From Histomonas meleagridis (Eukaryota; Parabasalia; Tritrichomonadida; Dientamoebidae), in the NCBI GenBank assembly GCA_020186115.1, contig WSYJ01000178.1:620001-684000 (forward strand): a DNA stretch of 64,000 nt, given 5' to 3'. Below are positions 42,233 through 53,049 of the stretch, piece after piece. How positions within the stretch are numbered: position 1 is the stretch's first letter; each line of letters opens with the position of its first letter. Under the pieces are notes generated by a model. It was not told where the DNA came from. It did not search any database and saw only the letters and a list, made by a program, of their open reading frames with translations. A program made the translations under genes and the position numbers.

Positions 42233-42536
42233 TCTTCTAAAATGAAAGTGTAAAAAATCCCTCCAAAAAGGTTCAAGAAACGAAGATGTCGTTTTACATC
42301 TCAAATATTTAAATATAAAAAATTGAAGGATACAATTTGTCGATTTGCACCCCAATAATTTTAAATTGTTTTTTTTGAATAACTCTCTCACAATATTTTT
42401 GCCGTTTTGCATCCATTGATTTCTAATGAATACTTTTGAAATAATCCCGCCTTGATTAAATGTCGTTTTGTTCCATGAATATTTGTGATAAATAAAAGCG
42501 CCTATTTTCAGATGAAACCAAAAATCATTTTTTTAT
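42233..42536. promoter_or_regulatory. Shared H2B/H2A divergent promoter region
   Basis: About 300 bp separates the two histone ATGs. Initiator-like TCATTTT lies at 42239-42245 (minus strand, before H2B) and TCATTTTTTT from 42525 (before H2A). The arrangement would allow joint S-phase control; no other element was identified. Confidence 0.6.
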
Positions 42537-42938
42537 ATGCCAGCTAAGAAAGGTGTTAAGAAAACAGCTACAAAGACAGCAGTTGATGGAGTACGTGCTC
42601 ATCCAAAAACAAGATCAAGTCGTGCAGGACTTCAATTCCCAGTTGGACGTCTTCATCGTTTCCTTCGTGAAGGTCGTTACGGAGATCGTGTTGGAGCAGG
42701 CGCCCCAGTTTTCATGGCAGCAGTTCTTGAATATCTTACAGTTGAAGTTCTTGAACTTGCAGGGAATGCAGCTCGTGATAACAAGAAAACAAGAATTTCA
42801 CCACGTCATATCATGCTTGCAATCCGTAATGATGAAGAATTGAACCAACTTCTTTCTAATATTACAATTGCATCTGCAGGTGTTGTTCCACATATTCATA
42901 AAGTTCTTCTTGGTCAAACAAAGAAGAAGGAAGAATAA
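42537..42938 (+). CDS. Histone H2A
   Basis: A 133-residue canonical H2A. Lysine-rich tail [13 protein letters not shown], then [54 protein letters not shown] and a basic and acidic C terminus. There is no SQ(E/D) motif of H2A.X and no long tail of H2A.Z. The stop reads TAAG. Confidence 0.97.
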   Translation: MPAKKGVKKTATKTAVDGVRAHPKTRSSRAGLQFPVGRLHRFLREGRYGDRVGAGAPVFMAAVLEYLTVEVLELAGNAARDNKKTRISPRHIMLAIRNDEELNQLLSNITIASAGVVPHIHKVLLGQTKKKEE

Positions 42939-43276
42939 GCAATACACAATTGTGTAAAATTATCCCGTAAGTCTTGATTAAAATACAGCATGTTTTAGTA
43001 AAACATTTTATTAATAAATTTACTTTAAATAACTTTCGATTTTTTTTTATGAAATTTCTTTATATATAACTATAGATTGAGATATTCGTATTCATTTGAT
43101 AATTTAGAAAGAAATTTCTTCAAATAACACAAAAAAATTATAAACTTTGCGTGCTTACAAAGAGTTGATTCCAAAACTTGATCATTTTATTAGCGTTATT
43201 ATTTGGTTTTCCATTTAGAAGCATACGAAAAATTGTGTTTTTGTTTCCAAGCAAAATTTTATCGTTCAACCTTTGC

Positions 43277-44596
43277 ATGGAGCTGTTTTTGCATGCAGCT
43301 GAAAATCTAATTATTCAACTTGAAACAGAAATGAATATTATCAAAGGCCAGCTGCCAATAATCGAAGTGACACCAGGATTATCAGAATTAGATGTTAATT
43401 CTTACCTATTAGAATATAATATTGATTATGTTAAACATAAATATCTTTCTATATATTATGCGAACCTAATGAAAACGTACTCAAAAAATATGTCATTGAA
43501 GAAAGCAATTTTGAATCACATATCTTCACTTGAAGCAACATCTATAAATTCTTTTCTTTTCGAAATTGCAGGTCATCAGAATGCACTTTCTGAACTCACA
43601 AACTCGTCTTTATATAATAATGAAGGTTCAGCAGAAAAAATTTTGAAATCAATCCACAATTTTTTTCCTTTTGAGATAGTATTGCCTATGCTTTTAGATT
43701 ATAATTTTTGTTCACAGTTTATGGGAATAATATCAGATTACAAGCCACAAGATCACAAATTAATTACCAAAAAAATATTTTCACTTTTTGGCAAATTCCA
43801 ATCGGAAAAGTACACATTTATTATTATATCAGAGATAATTCTATCTTATTTCCATTTTTCCAAAATCAATAATTTTGATGACTTTCTTTTTCACGAACGA
43901 TGTCGTATCATCATGTCCAGAGACTTTCAATCTCTTTCCATTTCTCCTAACACTATTTCATTGTTTCCATCACCACAAAATTCAAATAATTGTTTACCAC
44001 TTCGACCGTTTACTCCACAAAATGTAAAAAAATTGGAATTTTTCGATAACACCAAATTTGGAAATGAAATCAGTGGTCTTGATCATATTGTTATGGAATT
44101 TCGTAAAGTCGCGTGCCATTCATCTCTATCACTTAAGATGATGTTTATTATTCGTGTATCAGATCTTTTAAATTCCATCATTTCCAATATCAACGGATTC
44201 ATGGGAGGTGCTGATGAAACATTTCATCTCTTTGTATATATCATTTGTGACTCACGTATAACAAATTTTGTTTCAACTCTTTTTTTGTTTAAATATTTTG
44301 AGTTTACCTTTTTAAAGACATCAAAAGTTTGGTATTTATTTGAGCAAATGAAAATAGCTAAAGACTTTATTGAAACGCGTGCATTAAGTACTCCTAAAAA
44401 TGTGATACTTCCATATTTAATTGAGAGAGAACATGAGCAAAAGGAATTGCATAAGTTTGTTGTTAAAGAAAATAAGTTTTTGTTTTATACGGGAAATGAT
44501 AATGATATAACAAATGTTTATGTGTATGATTTCGATGAGGAAATTGCAGGAAAAGAATATTACCAAATTTATGACGGGTGTATAATAAATGTTTAG
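43277..44596 (+). CDS. VPS9 domain protein (putative Rab5-class exchange factor)
   Basis: A 439-residue protein; the ATG at 43277 (MELFLHAAENLIIQLETEM) is the first in frame and follows TTCAACC. The N-terminal half is helical. The VPS9 core is at about residues 270-360: LDHIVMEFRKVACHSSLSLK, then MGGADETFHLFVYIICDSRI with the conserved Asp-Glu of the ADE motif. VPS9 domains exchange nucleotide on Rab5-group GTPases, two of which are encoded in this window. No Ras-association or other partner domain is seen. Confidence 0.75.
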   Translation: MELFLHAAENLIIQLETEMNIIKGQLPIIEVTPGLSELDVNSYLLEYNIDYVKHKYLSIYYANLMKTYSKNMSLKKAILNHISSLEATSINSFLFEIAGHQNALSELTNSSLYNNEGSAEKILKSIHNFFPFEIVLPMLLDYNFCSQFMGIISDYKPQDHKLITKKIFSLFGKFQSEKYTFIIISEIILSYFHFSKINNFDDFLFHERCRIIMSRDFQSLSISPNTISLFPSPQNSNNCLPLRPFTPQNVKKLEFFDNTKFGNEISGLDHIVMEFRKVACHSSLSLKMMFIIRVSDLLNSIISNINGFMGGADETFHLFVYIICDSRITNFVSTLFLFKYFEFTFLKTSKVWYLFEQMKIAKDFIETRALSTPKNVILPYLIEREHEQKELHKFVVKENKFLFYTGNDNDITNVYVYDFDEEIAGKEYYQIYDGCIINV

Positions 44597-45357
44597 ATAG
44601 CTGAAATTAATAAATTTTAATAAAAGAAAATAAAAATGATTAATAAATTTTCTCAAAATAGAAACGAAATTCTTCAAATAAGATTTAAAACAAATTAAAA
44701 TGTTCAAACATGAATTAAATCATATCAAATGAAAATTCATTGGATATCTGAAGAAGAAAAACTTCATCAATGATTTAATGTTGAGTTTTGAGCCTTATAT
44801 TTCTAAAAGTTAATGTTAAATAATGTGTTTAATGCATGCGCGTGAATTTAGTAACTATCAGCCATGTTCCAGAAGTTGATGAAAACAAAGAAAGCTAAAA
44901 TGTATAACTGATATAAAGAAATGTTATACAACACGTCGAAAGCACATGTAATGAAGGAAGGAATCGATATTGAGCTAAAATTGGTAAAGCAAATTTGAAA
45001 TATATATTAAAGTAACTATCGAATTAAGGGATATAAACTGGATATAGAAGCATCTCGAAAATGTTGAAACAAATATCAATATAACTCTATATAATTTTTT
45101 TACTCTGGTTAGTATTTAATTGATTTCATCTTTTTGAATCTCATTATGAAATTATGTTTTATAGTTGTTTTTTCTTCTCTTAAAGGATATCAATGTCTGC
45201 ATTACGTCGTATTACATACGTAAAACGTTAAAAATTCCGCATATCACAAACCAACAATTGTTTTACTTCTAAATTTTGCCAGAAATTTCAAAACGACGAT
45301 AGTTTTTTCTGGTCGTTTCATTTATCTATCGTTTATCGCTTCACATTTATTTCCAAA
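44597..45357. other. Intergenic between convergent genes
   Basis: About 760 bp of AT-rich DNA with no ORF or repeat that I can support; 45180-45350 is somewhat richer in CG. Confidence 0.45.
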
Positions 45358-46851
45358 TCAGTTAATACCATAAAAATCAGAATGTTCGAACTCGATATTT
45401 TTGTATGCGTCTTTGCTTATATTTCCGTAGCACGTCGGCACGTACCCGCCGACCTTCATGAAATAGTTATATATATTATTAAACAAGTTTCCGTCTCTGT
45501 TTTCTGCAAGTCGATTCAGCTTCAAGTCGAACGCCTGCTTGTTCAAATCGTTTTGGTACGACTTGTGCTTGAACTTCTTTGCCTTTTTCGTCGAGTTACA
45601 CACCAAAGACGACGACAGGCTGAGTGTTATATCTTCGCCCTGCGCCAATGTGTAAGGTCTCAGTCGTGCAGTTAACTTCGCGTGGAACGGCCTGTACATT
45701 AATGGTACCGAAACGTGGTCAATGCCGCAGACTCGATTCGTTTTGTTGTATATAAACCCGCCCATACCAATTAACGCGTCGATGTCTTTGATCTCGTTCA
45801 TCATGTTTAAGTGCGTGTTGATGTCTATGGGGGATTGGTCATCATCCCACCGCATGACAAAGTCGACAGGGAAAAACCCGGAGATATAAACAGGAAACAA
45901 AAACAACGGACTCCAATTGTAACCCCAAATATGGTAAATTGGCCGAGTTGATTTCGATCGTATTTTGTCAATGTTTAATGTAATCCGATTTTCACATTGA
46001 AGGATACAATAGAATTCGGGTAATAACGTTTGCTTTTCATAATCAGTGATGAACTTGTAGATATGTTTACGCTTAAATTGTGGTAATAATAACCCTATCG
46101 TTGGCGAGAGGACGTTAACAGTTGGGCACTTTTGTGGTTGCGGAACTTGGAGGGGTTTGGCATCCAAATAATCATAGTTTGCATCGGGTTTAATGCCTTC
46201 AAAGAGATAGTAAAAGCTTCGGATTTTAGGGTTTCGGGATTTGAGTAACGATAGAGATAAAAGTGGTGGGATGGAATCAAATGTGGAATTGGTGTAATAA
46301 AGAAGTTCTCGGACAAGAGTAGAACGGATTATTGCAAAGCCTATTCCAACATCAACATTATGATATGAGGATTTGCCACCAAATAGAATGTCGAAATCAT
46401 TATCACATAAGTGTGAGGTGGCTTCTTCAAGCCATTCGGTGGTGGGCATGTAGTTGAATTGTGATGTATTGGCGTAAAAAATATAATCGGGCATGGTGAG
46501 CGTGTATAATGACGCAATTAATGGGATATAACCAGAATCTGGAAAATCAGAATAAATGACATTTTGAGTGAATTTTTCTTTTGATATTGAAGAATTATGA
46601 ATTGCTAAAAAATTACTTTGGATATCACACATATTTTGATCAAAATCTTCATAGCTATTAACATTAATTGGAGAAGTCATGTCAACAGATATAGACATTG
46701 AACATGTTGGATTCTTTTCTTTGCAATATGCTATTTTTTGCCTAACCCGTGAAACAAATGGTGACACTGTTGGTGGATGTAACTTAATAAATGCTAAAGG
46801 ATATAAGACAATGAAAAACAAATAGAATTTTGGACGCCTGTGATTAATCAC
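45358..46851 (-). CDS. Type II membrane protein, putative glycosyltransferase
   Basis: An open frame of 497 codons. The N terminus has a positive stretch and one hydrophobic anchor (FYLFFIVLYPLAFI), as in Golgi type II enzymes. The luminal part contains VMRWDDDQSPIDINTHLNMM, a DxD-like motif, inside a GT-A-like context (YCILQCENRITLNIDKIRSK before it, GEDITLSLSSSL after it). No specific family is certain. The start is a problem: the frame has no ATG before Met52, and the anchor is read only from a GTG at 46851 or a codon upstream, so a first exon or a start-site error is possible. The 3' half is clearly richer in C/G-ending codons than the 5' half. Confidence 0.6.
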   Translation of the reverse strand: MINHRRPKFYLFFIVLYPLAFIKLHPPTVSPFVSRVRQKIAYCKEKNPTCSMSISVDMTSPINVNSYEDFDQNMCDIQSNFLAIHNSSISKEKFTQNVIYSDFPDSGYIPLIASLYTLTMPDYIFYANTSQFNYMPTTEWLEEATSHLCDNDFDILFGGKSSYHNVDVGIGFAIIRSTLVRELLYYTNSTFDSIPPLLSLSLLKSRNPKIRSFYYLFEGIKPDANYDYLDAKPLQVPQPQKCPTVNVLSPTIGLLLPQFKRKHIYKFITDYEKQTLLPEFYCILQCENRITLNIDKIRSKSTRPIYHIWGYNWSPLFLFPVYISGFFPVDFVMRWDDDQSPIDINTHLNMMNEIKDIDALIGMGGFIYNKTNRVCGIDHVSVPLMYRPFHAKLTARLRPYTLAQGEDITLSLSSSLVCNSTKKAKKFKHKSYQNDLNKQAFDLKLNRLAENRDGNLFNNIYNYFMKVGGYVPTCYGNISKDAYKNIEFEHSDFYGIN

Positions 46852-47538
46852 CTTGCTGGTATTCGAGAACGTTTATTTCACTCAAAAAAAGTAAACAGTG
46901 ATTGTCAAATTTAGTGTTGTGAGTGGTATTGTCGATGTATCATATGAATGTGACTAGTCGCAATATGTAATGTGTATGTTATTGTTTCCAATGCCGTTTT
47001 GTTCAAAATATCTGTGGACGATAATTTTTTTCGGTGGAAAACAGTTTCCCGATCATTCAATTTGTCTTTGTTATGAACCATTAGCTTAGAAAAATCTGAC
47101 TAAAAATATTGAATATTTTTTAAAATAACATTATTAATGGTAATTATAACATTAATTGATCAAATATTATAAAAAATTGGATAAACAATGAAATTTTATC
47201 TAATGTAGGAAATTCCAACTTCTCCATTATTGGCAATTAAATTCAAATAATAAAAACATATGTTGGAATTCCATGAAATTGTGTATCTTCTAAATTTCAT
47301 CACATTTTTCAAACTCTGCATAAAACCAATTATACAAATAATCGAACAGCTAAATGTGAATGAGAAGTTAAATCACGGAATATCAATTCGGCTTTCAATA
47401 TAGTTGGTGAAATGTTACGAATTAAATCAAGAATTTTATATTATTGTAAATTAATTTTACACTTTCCCCTGGCACTTTTGTCACGCGTTTAGGCCACCCC
47501 GTATATTTTAAACAAGGAATTCTTCTTCCTATTTCCCT
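46852..47538. other. Divergent intergenic region
   Basis: About 690 bp. A CG-richer stretch at 47460-47510 precedes the importin-like gene. No ORF or recognisable RNA gene was found. Confidence 0.45.
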
Positions 47539-50088
47539 ATGGAAGAGTTTCTTGGCTGCCTTGCTCAAGCACAAAATTCAAACCAAGAAACTCAAACCCA
47601 AATCTTCCATTATATTTCAGAGAAAATGCAAACTCCTGATTTTGGACCTCTTTTATTTGAGGCTTTATCACTATCAACTCTTTCAGATCAATTTCTTATC
47701 ATATGTTGTGGTTTTTTAAAAGAATGGGCAATGCAAAATTGGAACAAATTTTCCATTCAAGAAAAAACGTTTTTTTTCCAACAATTAAAAACTTTTATTC
47801 TTAAAGATCATCGATCTTCTATAGACATTTCAAACATATTCGTCACCGTAGCTTTCAGAGAAAGTGATGATGCTTTCATATTTGAACCAATTATTTTTGA
47901 ATTTTTCAAATATGTTCAGAATACCAACTCAATATGTACTTTATATTCCATGATGAATATTATTAAATTTTTAGCAAAGCGTTATAGGTTTAAAAAAGAT
48001 GTTGAAACATTAGAAGTTTCATTACTTTTCAGGAAAATTGTTGATATTACATTTCCATTTTTCAATGACTCAGCTCTGCTAACAACCAATGAAGGGTGCT
48101 CAGTAATCAAAATGGCTCTCTCTTCTTTTACCAATATTTTTTTCAGATACAAACCATCATTTGATATTGCAATTACACCATTATCCTTTGTGCAAAATGT
48201 TCTTGTTTCTTATATGAATCAACAAATTCCAATTTCTGATATTTGTTTTCTTGGTTATTGTTGTAATTTCTTCAAAAAATTCATCCAAAAGAAGGAATGT
48301 TTAATTTTATTATCAGGACAAATTCCGATTATCTTTCAAACACTTTTACGTCTTCTCTCCATCATCATTACTCATTTCCCAGAAGATTCATATGTCATCA
48401 GTTCCATTCTTGCCACTTTTTTACTTATAGAGAAGCACGTTAACGTTGATTTGAATATATTTCAGTTAATTTTATCAGCGTCAAAGTTAACTCAAACAGA
48501 CCTAGCCAATTTTTCAGAGAATCCGTTACTTTATTACATAGAAATTTATTCGAAAGAATTTTATTGTAACTCATATCCTCGACTCCAATCACGTTCACTC
48601 ATTTCCAAATTCATCGAGAGGTCACGTGACTTCGCACTTTACATGTTAACATTACCACCAGAAGAACATATCTTACGATGCATCTCATTTTCAATTCGAT
48701 CATATGTCGAATATGAACTTATTCCACAATTACTTGAATATGTTGAACGCTCATTACCATTAAACTCAACTCCTGATTTGGTTGTAGTTAAACTTGACAT
48801 TTTACGAAGTTGTGTTGAATATTATGACAATGAAAAACGAATTTCGATATTAACATTTGCACAAAACTTTTTAGTGACGAATTCGATAGTTATCACATTA
48901 TTTGCGACACGACTAATCAAACGATTATTACATTATAATGTTATACCGAATGTTAATATTATTCCGATTTTAATTACCTTATTAAATGAATGTCCAACAG
49001 AACATGTTTCAAAGACATTAAGTTTAATGTTAAAAATATATCCGAATATTGTTATCCCTGAGATTAATATTGTTTTGGATAATTTGATTATGAAAGTTAT
49101 AAATGATATTAAATATTTAAGTTGTGATGATGATTTGGATACTTCTCAACAAAAACAAAACGCAATTGAACAAAATCTTCAATTAATATCTCAAATAATT
49201 GATAACGCTCCAACTCTTATAGTGAATAATCATTTGTTATTGGAATTAATACAATACTTTTATAATCAGGATGACATCGAAATACTTCAATGTATAATCC
49301 CATTGTCCATTTCTTTCATTAAAAGTGGAAATTTCCAATTAATTAATGAGTTTTTTAAAATATATTTAAAGGCACTCCAAAAAAATAAAAATTTGTTTTC
49401 CGAAAATTTCGATAAAATTAGTAGGCCAATCTTTGTATTTGTCTCTTTGTTCCCAATCGATTTTTTAAAATTTGGAATTTCAAATATAATTTTTCAATAC
49501 GCCATCGAACTTTTCATTGACCCAAAATATTCCGATAATTTGTTTAATGTCTCGGACTTGATATTGTGGTTGCTGCTAATCGATAAAAACTTAAATTTGG
49601 ATTTGATTTTAAATGTTTCTTTTACAATTTTAAACTTGGAGGAAAGTGAACTCCCTTTGAAATTGTGTACTTTACAATTTATTGCGGCAATTTATTTGAA
49701 TGATTTACTACAAATTGATTTCAATCTGATTCAAATGATGATAAATTTAAATAATTACTTCTTTCGAATGTCACAAAAACATTTGTTCGCTTTTCTGTTC
49801 TTAAAATTGGCTATAAATGTTCCGCAGTCTGCTGATATGTTTGTTGCATTAGCACTAAAACTAATTAGCGAAGAAAAAATTTTGTCGCAAATGAATTTCG
49901 TTCAAAGGCAAAAACGGTTTGATGAAATGGGGTACCCCGTGGAGCTATCGGCTCTATCGTTTGAGATGGAATGGAAATCACCAATAGAACAAAAAAATTA
50001 TGATGAAATATTACAAAATGCTTTGAAATGTTGTAGTAATGAAGCTATAATGAAATTTAAGGAGGAATATAAAATTTTGTTTAATTAA
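47539..50088 (+). CDS. Importin-beta-like HEAT-repeat protein
   Basis: An 849-residue all-helical protein. The N terminus (EEFLGCLAQAQNSNQETQTQ, then FLIICCGFLKEWAMQNWNKF) has the spacing of the importin-beta N-terminal (IBN) helices, and the rest is a regular series of amphipathic helix pairs of HEAT type with no other domain. It would be a nuclear transport receptor or a related alpha-solenoid. The cargo and subgroup are not readable. Confidence 0.6.
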   Translation: MEEFLGCLAQAQNSNQETQTQIFHYISEKMQTPDFGPLLFEALSLSTLSDQFLIICCGFLKEWAMQNWNKFSIQEKTFFFQQLKTFILKDHRSSIDISNIFVTVAFRESDDAFIFEPIIFEFFKYVQNTNSICTLYSMMNIIKFLAKRYRFKKDVETLEVSLLFRKIVDITFPFFNDSALLTTNEGCSVIKMALSSFTNIFFRYKPSFDIAITPLSFVQNVLVSYMNQQIPISDICFLGYCCNFFKKFIQKKECLILLSGQIPIIFQTLLRLLSIIITHFPEDSYVISSILATFLLIEKHVNVDLNIFQLILSASKLTQTDLANFSENPLLYYIEIYSKEFYCNSYPRLQSRSLISKFIERSRDFALYMLTLPPEEHILRCISFSIRSYVEYELIPQLLEYVERSLPLNSTPDLVVVKLDILRSCVEYYDNEKRISILTFAQNFLVTNSIVITLFATRLIKRLLHYNVIPNVNIIPILITLLNECPTEHVSKTLSLMLKIYPNIVIPEINIVLDNLIMKVINDIKYLSCDDDLDTSQQKQNAIEQNLQLISQIIDNAPTLIVNNHLLLELIQYFYNQDDIEILQCIIPLSISFIKSGNFQLINEFFKIYLKALQKNKNLFSENFDKISRPIFVFVSLFPIDFLKFGISNIIFQYAIELFIDPKYSDNLFNVSDLILWLLLIDKNLNLDLILNVSFTILNLEESELPLKLCTLQFIAAIYLNDLLQIDFNLIQMMINLNNYFFRMSQKHLFAFLFLKLAINVPQSADMFVALALKLISEEKILSQMNFVQRQKRFDEMGYPVELSALSFEMEWKSPIEQKNYDEILQNALKCCSNEAIMKFKEEYKILFN

Positions 50089-50533
50089 TAAATAATATTG
50101 TTTGAATTGTTATCTTTTTAAGAAGGAGTTTGAAGTTGTGGAAATAATTATATTTAAGATATAGTATTCAAGATAAGAATTTAGTTGATCAACTTCTTTT
50201 TGCCTTGTAAATGAAGGTTTTAACATTCTGCTTGTATAATTGTTAATGTTGGATTTTAAGTTCATGAATCATATGATGGTATACTGTAGACTTGGATTGA
50301 GTGCATTAAAGAAGCATTCGTTATGAATTTATGCATTCGTTTGCTTCAACAAGAAAAACCATTATTATGTATTTATGTAATTCAAATAATAAAAATGATT
50401 TTATTCTAATCAATAAGTACATTCAATGTTTCATCAAGTTGAGATAAGAATGTGCTTTCAAACCAAAAATAATAAGTACTTATAATTTTTAATGAGAAAA
50501 TTCATAATTTCACAAATGTATATATACTGGGAG
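50089..50533. other. Intergenic between convergent genes
   Basis: About 445 bp, AT-rich, featureless. Confidence 0.45.
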
Positions 50534-51145
50534 TTAATTACGTGAGTCCAATAACTCCCATCTTCTCAAACTCATTAACTTGATGCCTTTAATAAGGAAA
50601 AATGACTCAACAACCAAGAAGACAGTAAGACCGAATGCAACTAAAGTGATAGCAATATTTCTGCCAATGCAATCATTGTATATATTAATCAAAGCATCTT
50701 TGCAAGACAATTGAAATTGGCATGTGGGTGTAAGTGGTTCCGAAATATTGTCCCATCCGCAACAGTCATGAAGATTTCCAAAATTAATTCCAATTCTCAC
50801 ATCTTCTCCTAAAAATACATCTTGGAAGCTATCAATTACGGACGGCTTCATGGCAAAAATGGAAAAGATCAAGAAGAGACAAAAACAGCCAATTAAGATA
50901 TTCGAAATAAGAGTCCCATAGGCAAAGTAAATTGATTCTCGAAATATACCTATTAATGAAAACAATCCAATGATTAAAACTGGGAGTCCTGAGTATTGAA
51001 GAAATTTCTCTAAAGATAAAGATGCTCCATTAATACAATTTTTAGAAAGTGTATTGAAATTTAAATAAGAAAATAATATAACAAGTGCAACCGTGCAAAC
51101 GAGGGCAAAGCACATTGCAATGCGATGGAATTTTAAGCGGGTCAT
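50534..51145 (-). CDS. Tetraspanin
   Basis: A 203-residue four-pass protein starting MTRLKFHRIAMCF at 51145 (the open frame further upstream lacks ATG). Three membrane segments (CFALVCTVALVILFSYL, GLPVLIIGLFSLIGIF, LISNILIGCFCLFLIFSIFA) precede a large extracellular loop with the CCG motif (LHDCCGWDN) and two more Cys, then TM4 (IAITLVAFGLTVFLVVE). The loop Cys pattern fits the tetraspanin fold. Trichomonad tetraspanins occur on the plasma membrane, vesicles and flagella. Confidence 0.88.
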   Translation of the reverse strand: MTRLKFHRIAMCFALVCTVALVILFSYLNFNTLSKNCINGASLSLEKFLQYSGLPVLIIGLFSLIGIFRESIYFAYGTLISNILIGCFCLFLIFSIFAMKPSVIDSFQDVFLGEDVRIGINFGNLHDCCGWDNISEPLTPTCQFQLSCKDALINIYNDCIGRNIAITLVAFGLTVFLVVESFFLIKGIKLMSLRRWELLDSRN

Positions 51146-51559
51146 GAATTGTTTTTGTTGACAATTTCTTGTCAATCGTTTTTTGCTACAGACAAACCTT
51201 GTCAATTTTAATATCAAAAAAAGATTTTAGATGTCATTTTGCTGTAATTAAATTTGTTAGATAAAAAATAGATGGAGCAAAACGTCAGATTTTGATGAAA
51301 AAATATTACACAATCATATGCTGAAAAAGAAAGAGAATAAAAGATTTGTGAATAATAAATAAATCATTATAAAAGATTTAAATTCACATATCTGTTGAAA
51401 AAATAATAGTAAAATAATATTGGACGTAAAAAAAAAGAATGTACATTTTAGCATTAGGATATTTTTAATAAACTGGATGCAGATTTCCAACGATAGATCA
51501 AATGTTCAAGTGCAAATTGTTGGAATGTTTTAAATTCAGATATCGTTACCTCAAAGAAC
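51146..51559. other. Intergenic
   Basis: About 410 bp, AT-rich, holding the tetraspanin promoter. No other feature seen. Confidence 0.45.
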
Positions 51560-51793
51560 TCACTCGTCCTGAATGGTGATATCTGTATCTTCCAATGAGT
51601 CGAAATGGCTGTTTATGTCACTTCCTTGGAGTCTGGTCCATATTGAAGGTGCTTCAGATTCAATCAATGCAAAAATATTTTGTTCAATTAATTCTGTAAC
51701 AATTGAAGAATTGGATAATCCATCGCCTTTAAGAGTATGATTACCATACTTAGATTTTATTCTATGGTGTTCAGTATAAAATTTGATTTTCAT
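51560..51793 (-). CDS. Small hypothetical protein
   Basis: A 77-codon frame from an ATG at 51793 to TGA. The product is basic at the start (MKIKFYTEHHRIKSKYG) and acidic at the end (SLEDTDITIQDE). No domain is recognised and it may not be a gene; it is kept because it has an ATG, a clean stop and a reasonable composition. Confidence 0.35.
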   Translation of the reverse strand: MKIKFYTEHHRIKSKYGNHTLKGDGLSNSSIVTELIEQNIFALIESEAPSIWTRLQGSDINSHFDSLEDTDITIQDE

Positions 51794-51897
51794 TAACTGT
51801 CATTACAATTAGGTAGGTACATAATGCAGTCTGTAAGGCTGCTTATGTGCTTGTTTTTATATAAATAATACACCTTTATACTAAAGGTTATATTTTA

Positions 51898-51976
51898 TTT
51901 TTCCCCATATATTAATGGGTATAATTTTTAAATTATTTTAGTTATTTTTCCCATACATTAATGGGTATGATTTTTA
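51898..51976. repeat. Two direct copies of a CCCAT/ATGGG element
   Basis: The sequence TTTCCCATANATTAATGGGT followed by AT[a/g]ATTTTTA occurs twice, 46 bp apart (cores at 51904 and 51950). Each copy holds the inverted repeat CCCAT/ATGGG around an AT spacer. It lies between the small ORF and the 3' end of the 7TM gene; a binding site or RNA hairpin is possible. Confidence 0.7.
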
Positions 51977-52134
51977 CTGAGTTTCCCGGTACTTATTATA
52001 TACACCTATACAAATTAATGTTAAATCAAATAGGAAAACACTGATACAACAACAACAATTTATACAAGTGAAATACCAATTTTAATTAACAAATATTTAT
52101 TCGTTCACTAACTGTTTCGCTTACAAAATACATT

Positions 52135-53049
52135 TTATTGTTCATATGACTCTGGCCCAGAGTTAATCTTTTGTATCTTAGCGTAGAATGGGTCATCAGC
52201 GAACTTCAAATCGTGCTGATACAATGTGAACACGCCCGCAATCGACATCAGCGCTGTTGCATAGTCGAAAATAATGAAGAACATGAACGAATACGCCCTT
52301 ACACCAGCAGATGGCGTCTTTCCAGGCTTTTGAAGCTCAACATCGATCCATTCCCCGATCGGATTCGCTTCGAAGAAGTGCAACGCGTTGTATAAACACC
52401 TGATGAAATAGATGATGCAAAATGACCAAACGCCAACTTTCGACCAACGGATGCAAGTAGCATCTTCTGGCTGTATAACGGGATACGAAATGGCTTTGAT
52501 GAGTTTAAGTGATGGGAAAAGCACAAAAAGTGAGACAATTAAATCTGCACAAGAATGCCAAAGATAAAGAACAGAGCCTGGATCATCTCCATCATCGGTA
52601 TCAACAACGGAAAGTGCAATGGCAACAACTAGAAAGACAGAAATGAATATAATAAAGACAACTCGGAATAATGATATCGATCGAATCTCGGGATTGGTAT
52701 ACATAAATAAAAGTTCACAAACGAGAAGAACTAGGATTGATACAGGGATAAGACAGAGGAGATTGTTAATACCAAGATTGAAAAACCTGAGTAACTGTGG
52801 TGTATAATTAAAGGGTATGATGAAAATGAGACCACGGTACATCATCCAAATAAACATAAAAACCCAGAACCAGATATTGAGATGATAAACCGTAGTTTTG
52901 TTGTTAGCTTGCTTCTGACGGATTTGCTTCCATAGAAAGAATATGCAAACAAATGAGGTAAGGATAAAAAGGATCCCAAGTATCAGCATTTCAGGTATGT
53001 TACAGCCAATTCCTGGCATAGCATATTTGCAAACGAATTCAGATACCAT
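52135..53049 (-). CDS. Seven-transmembrane protein
   Basis: A 304-residue protein from the ATG at 53049 (MVSEFVCKYAMPGIGCN). Seven hydrophobic helices are visible (MLILGILFILTSFVCIFFLW, IWFWVFMFIWMMYRGLIFII, LLCLIPVSILVLLVCELLF, VVFIIFISVFLVVAIAL and three more) with a polar C-terminal tail. The frame also continues upstream through another hydrophobic stretch but without an ATG, so an eighth helix is possible. A receptor-like or TOM1/THH1-like membrane protein is possible; no family is certain. The last 300 bp are rich in C/G-ending codons. Confidence 0.55.
   Translation of the reverse strand: MVSEFVCKYAMPGIGCNIPEMLILGILFILTSFVCIFFLWKQIRQKQANNKTTVYHLNIWFWVFMFIWMMYRGLIFIIPFNYTPQLLRFFNLGINNLLCLIPVSILVLLVCELLFMYTNPEIRSISLFRVVFIIFISVFLVVAIALSVVDTDDGDDPGSVLYLWHSCADLIVSLFVLFPSLKLIKAISYPVIQPEDATCIRWSKVGVWSFCIIYFIRCLYNALHFFEANPIGEWIDVELQKPGKTPSAGVRAYSFMFFIIFDYATALMSIAGVFTLYQHDLKFADDPFYAKIQKINSGPESYEQ

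Noticed and set aside
52619-52807. Plus-strand frame inside the 7TM gene
   Set aside because: Antisense shadow of the minus-strand membrane protein.
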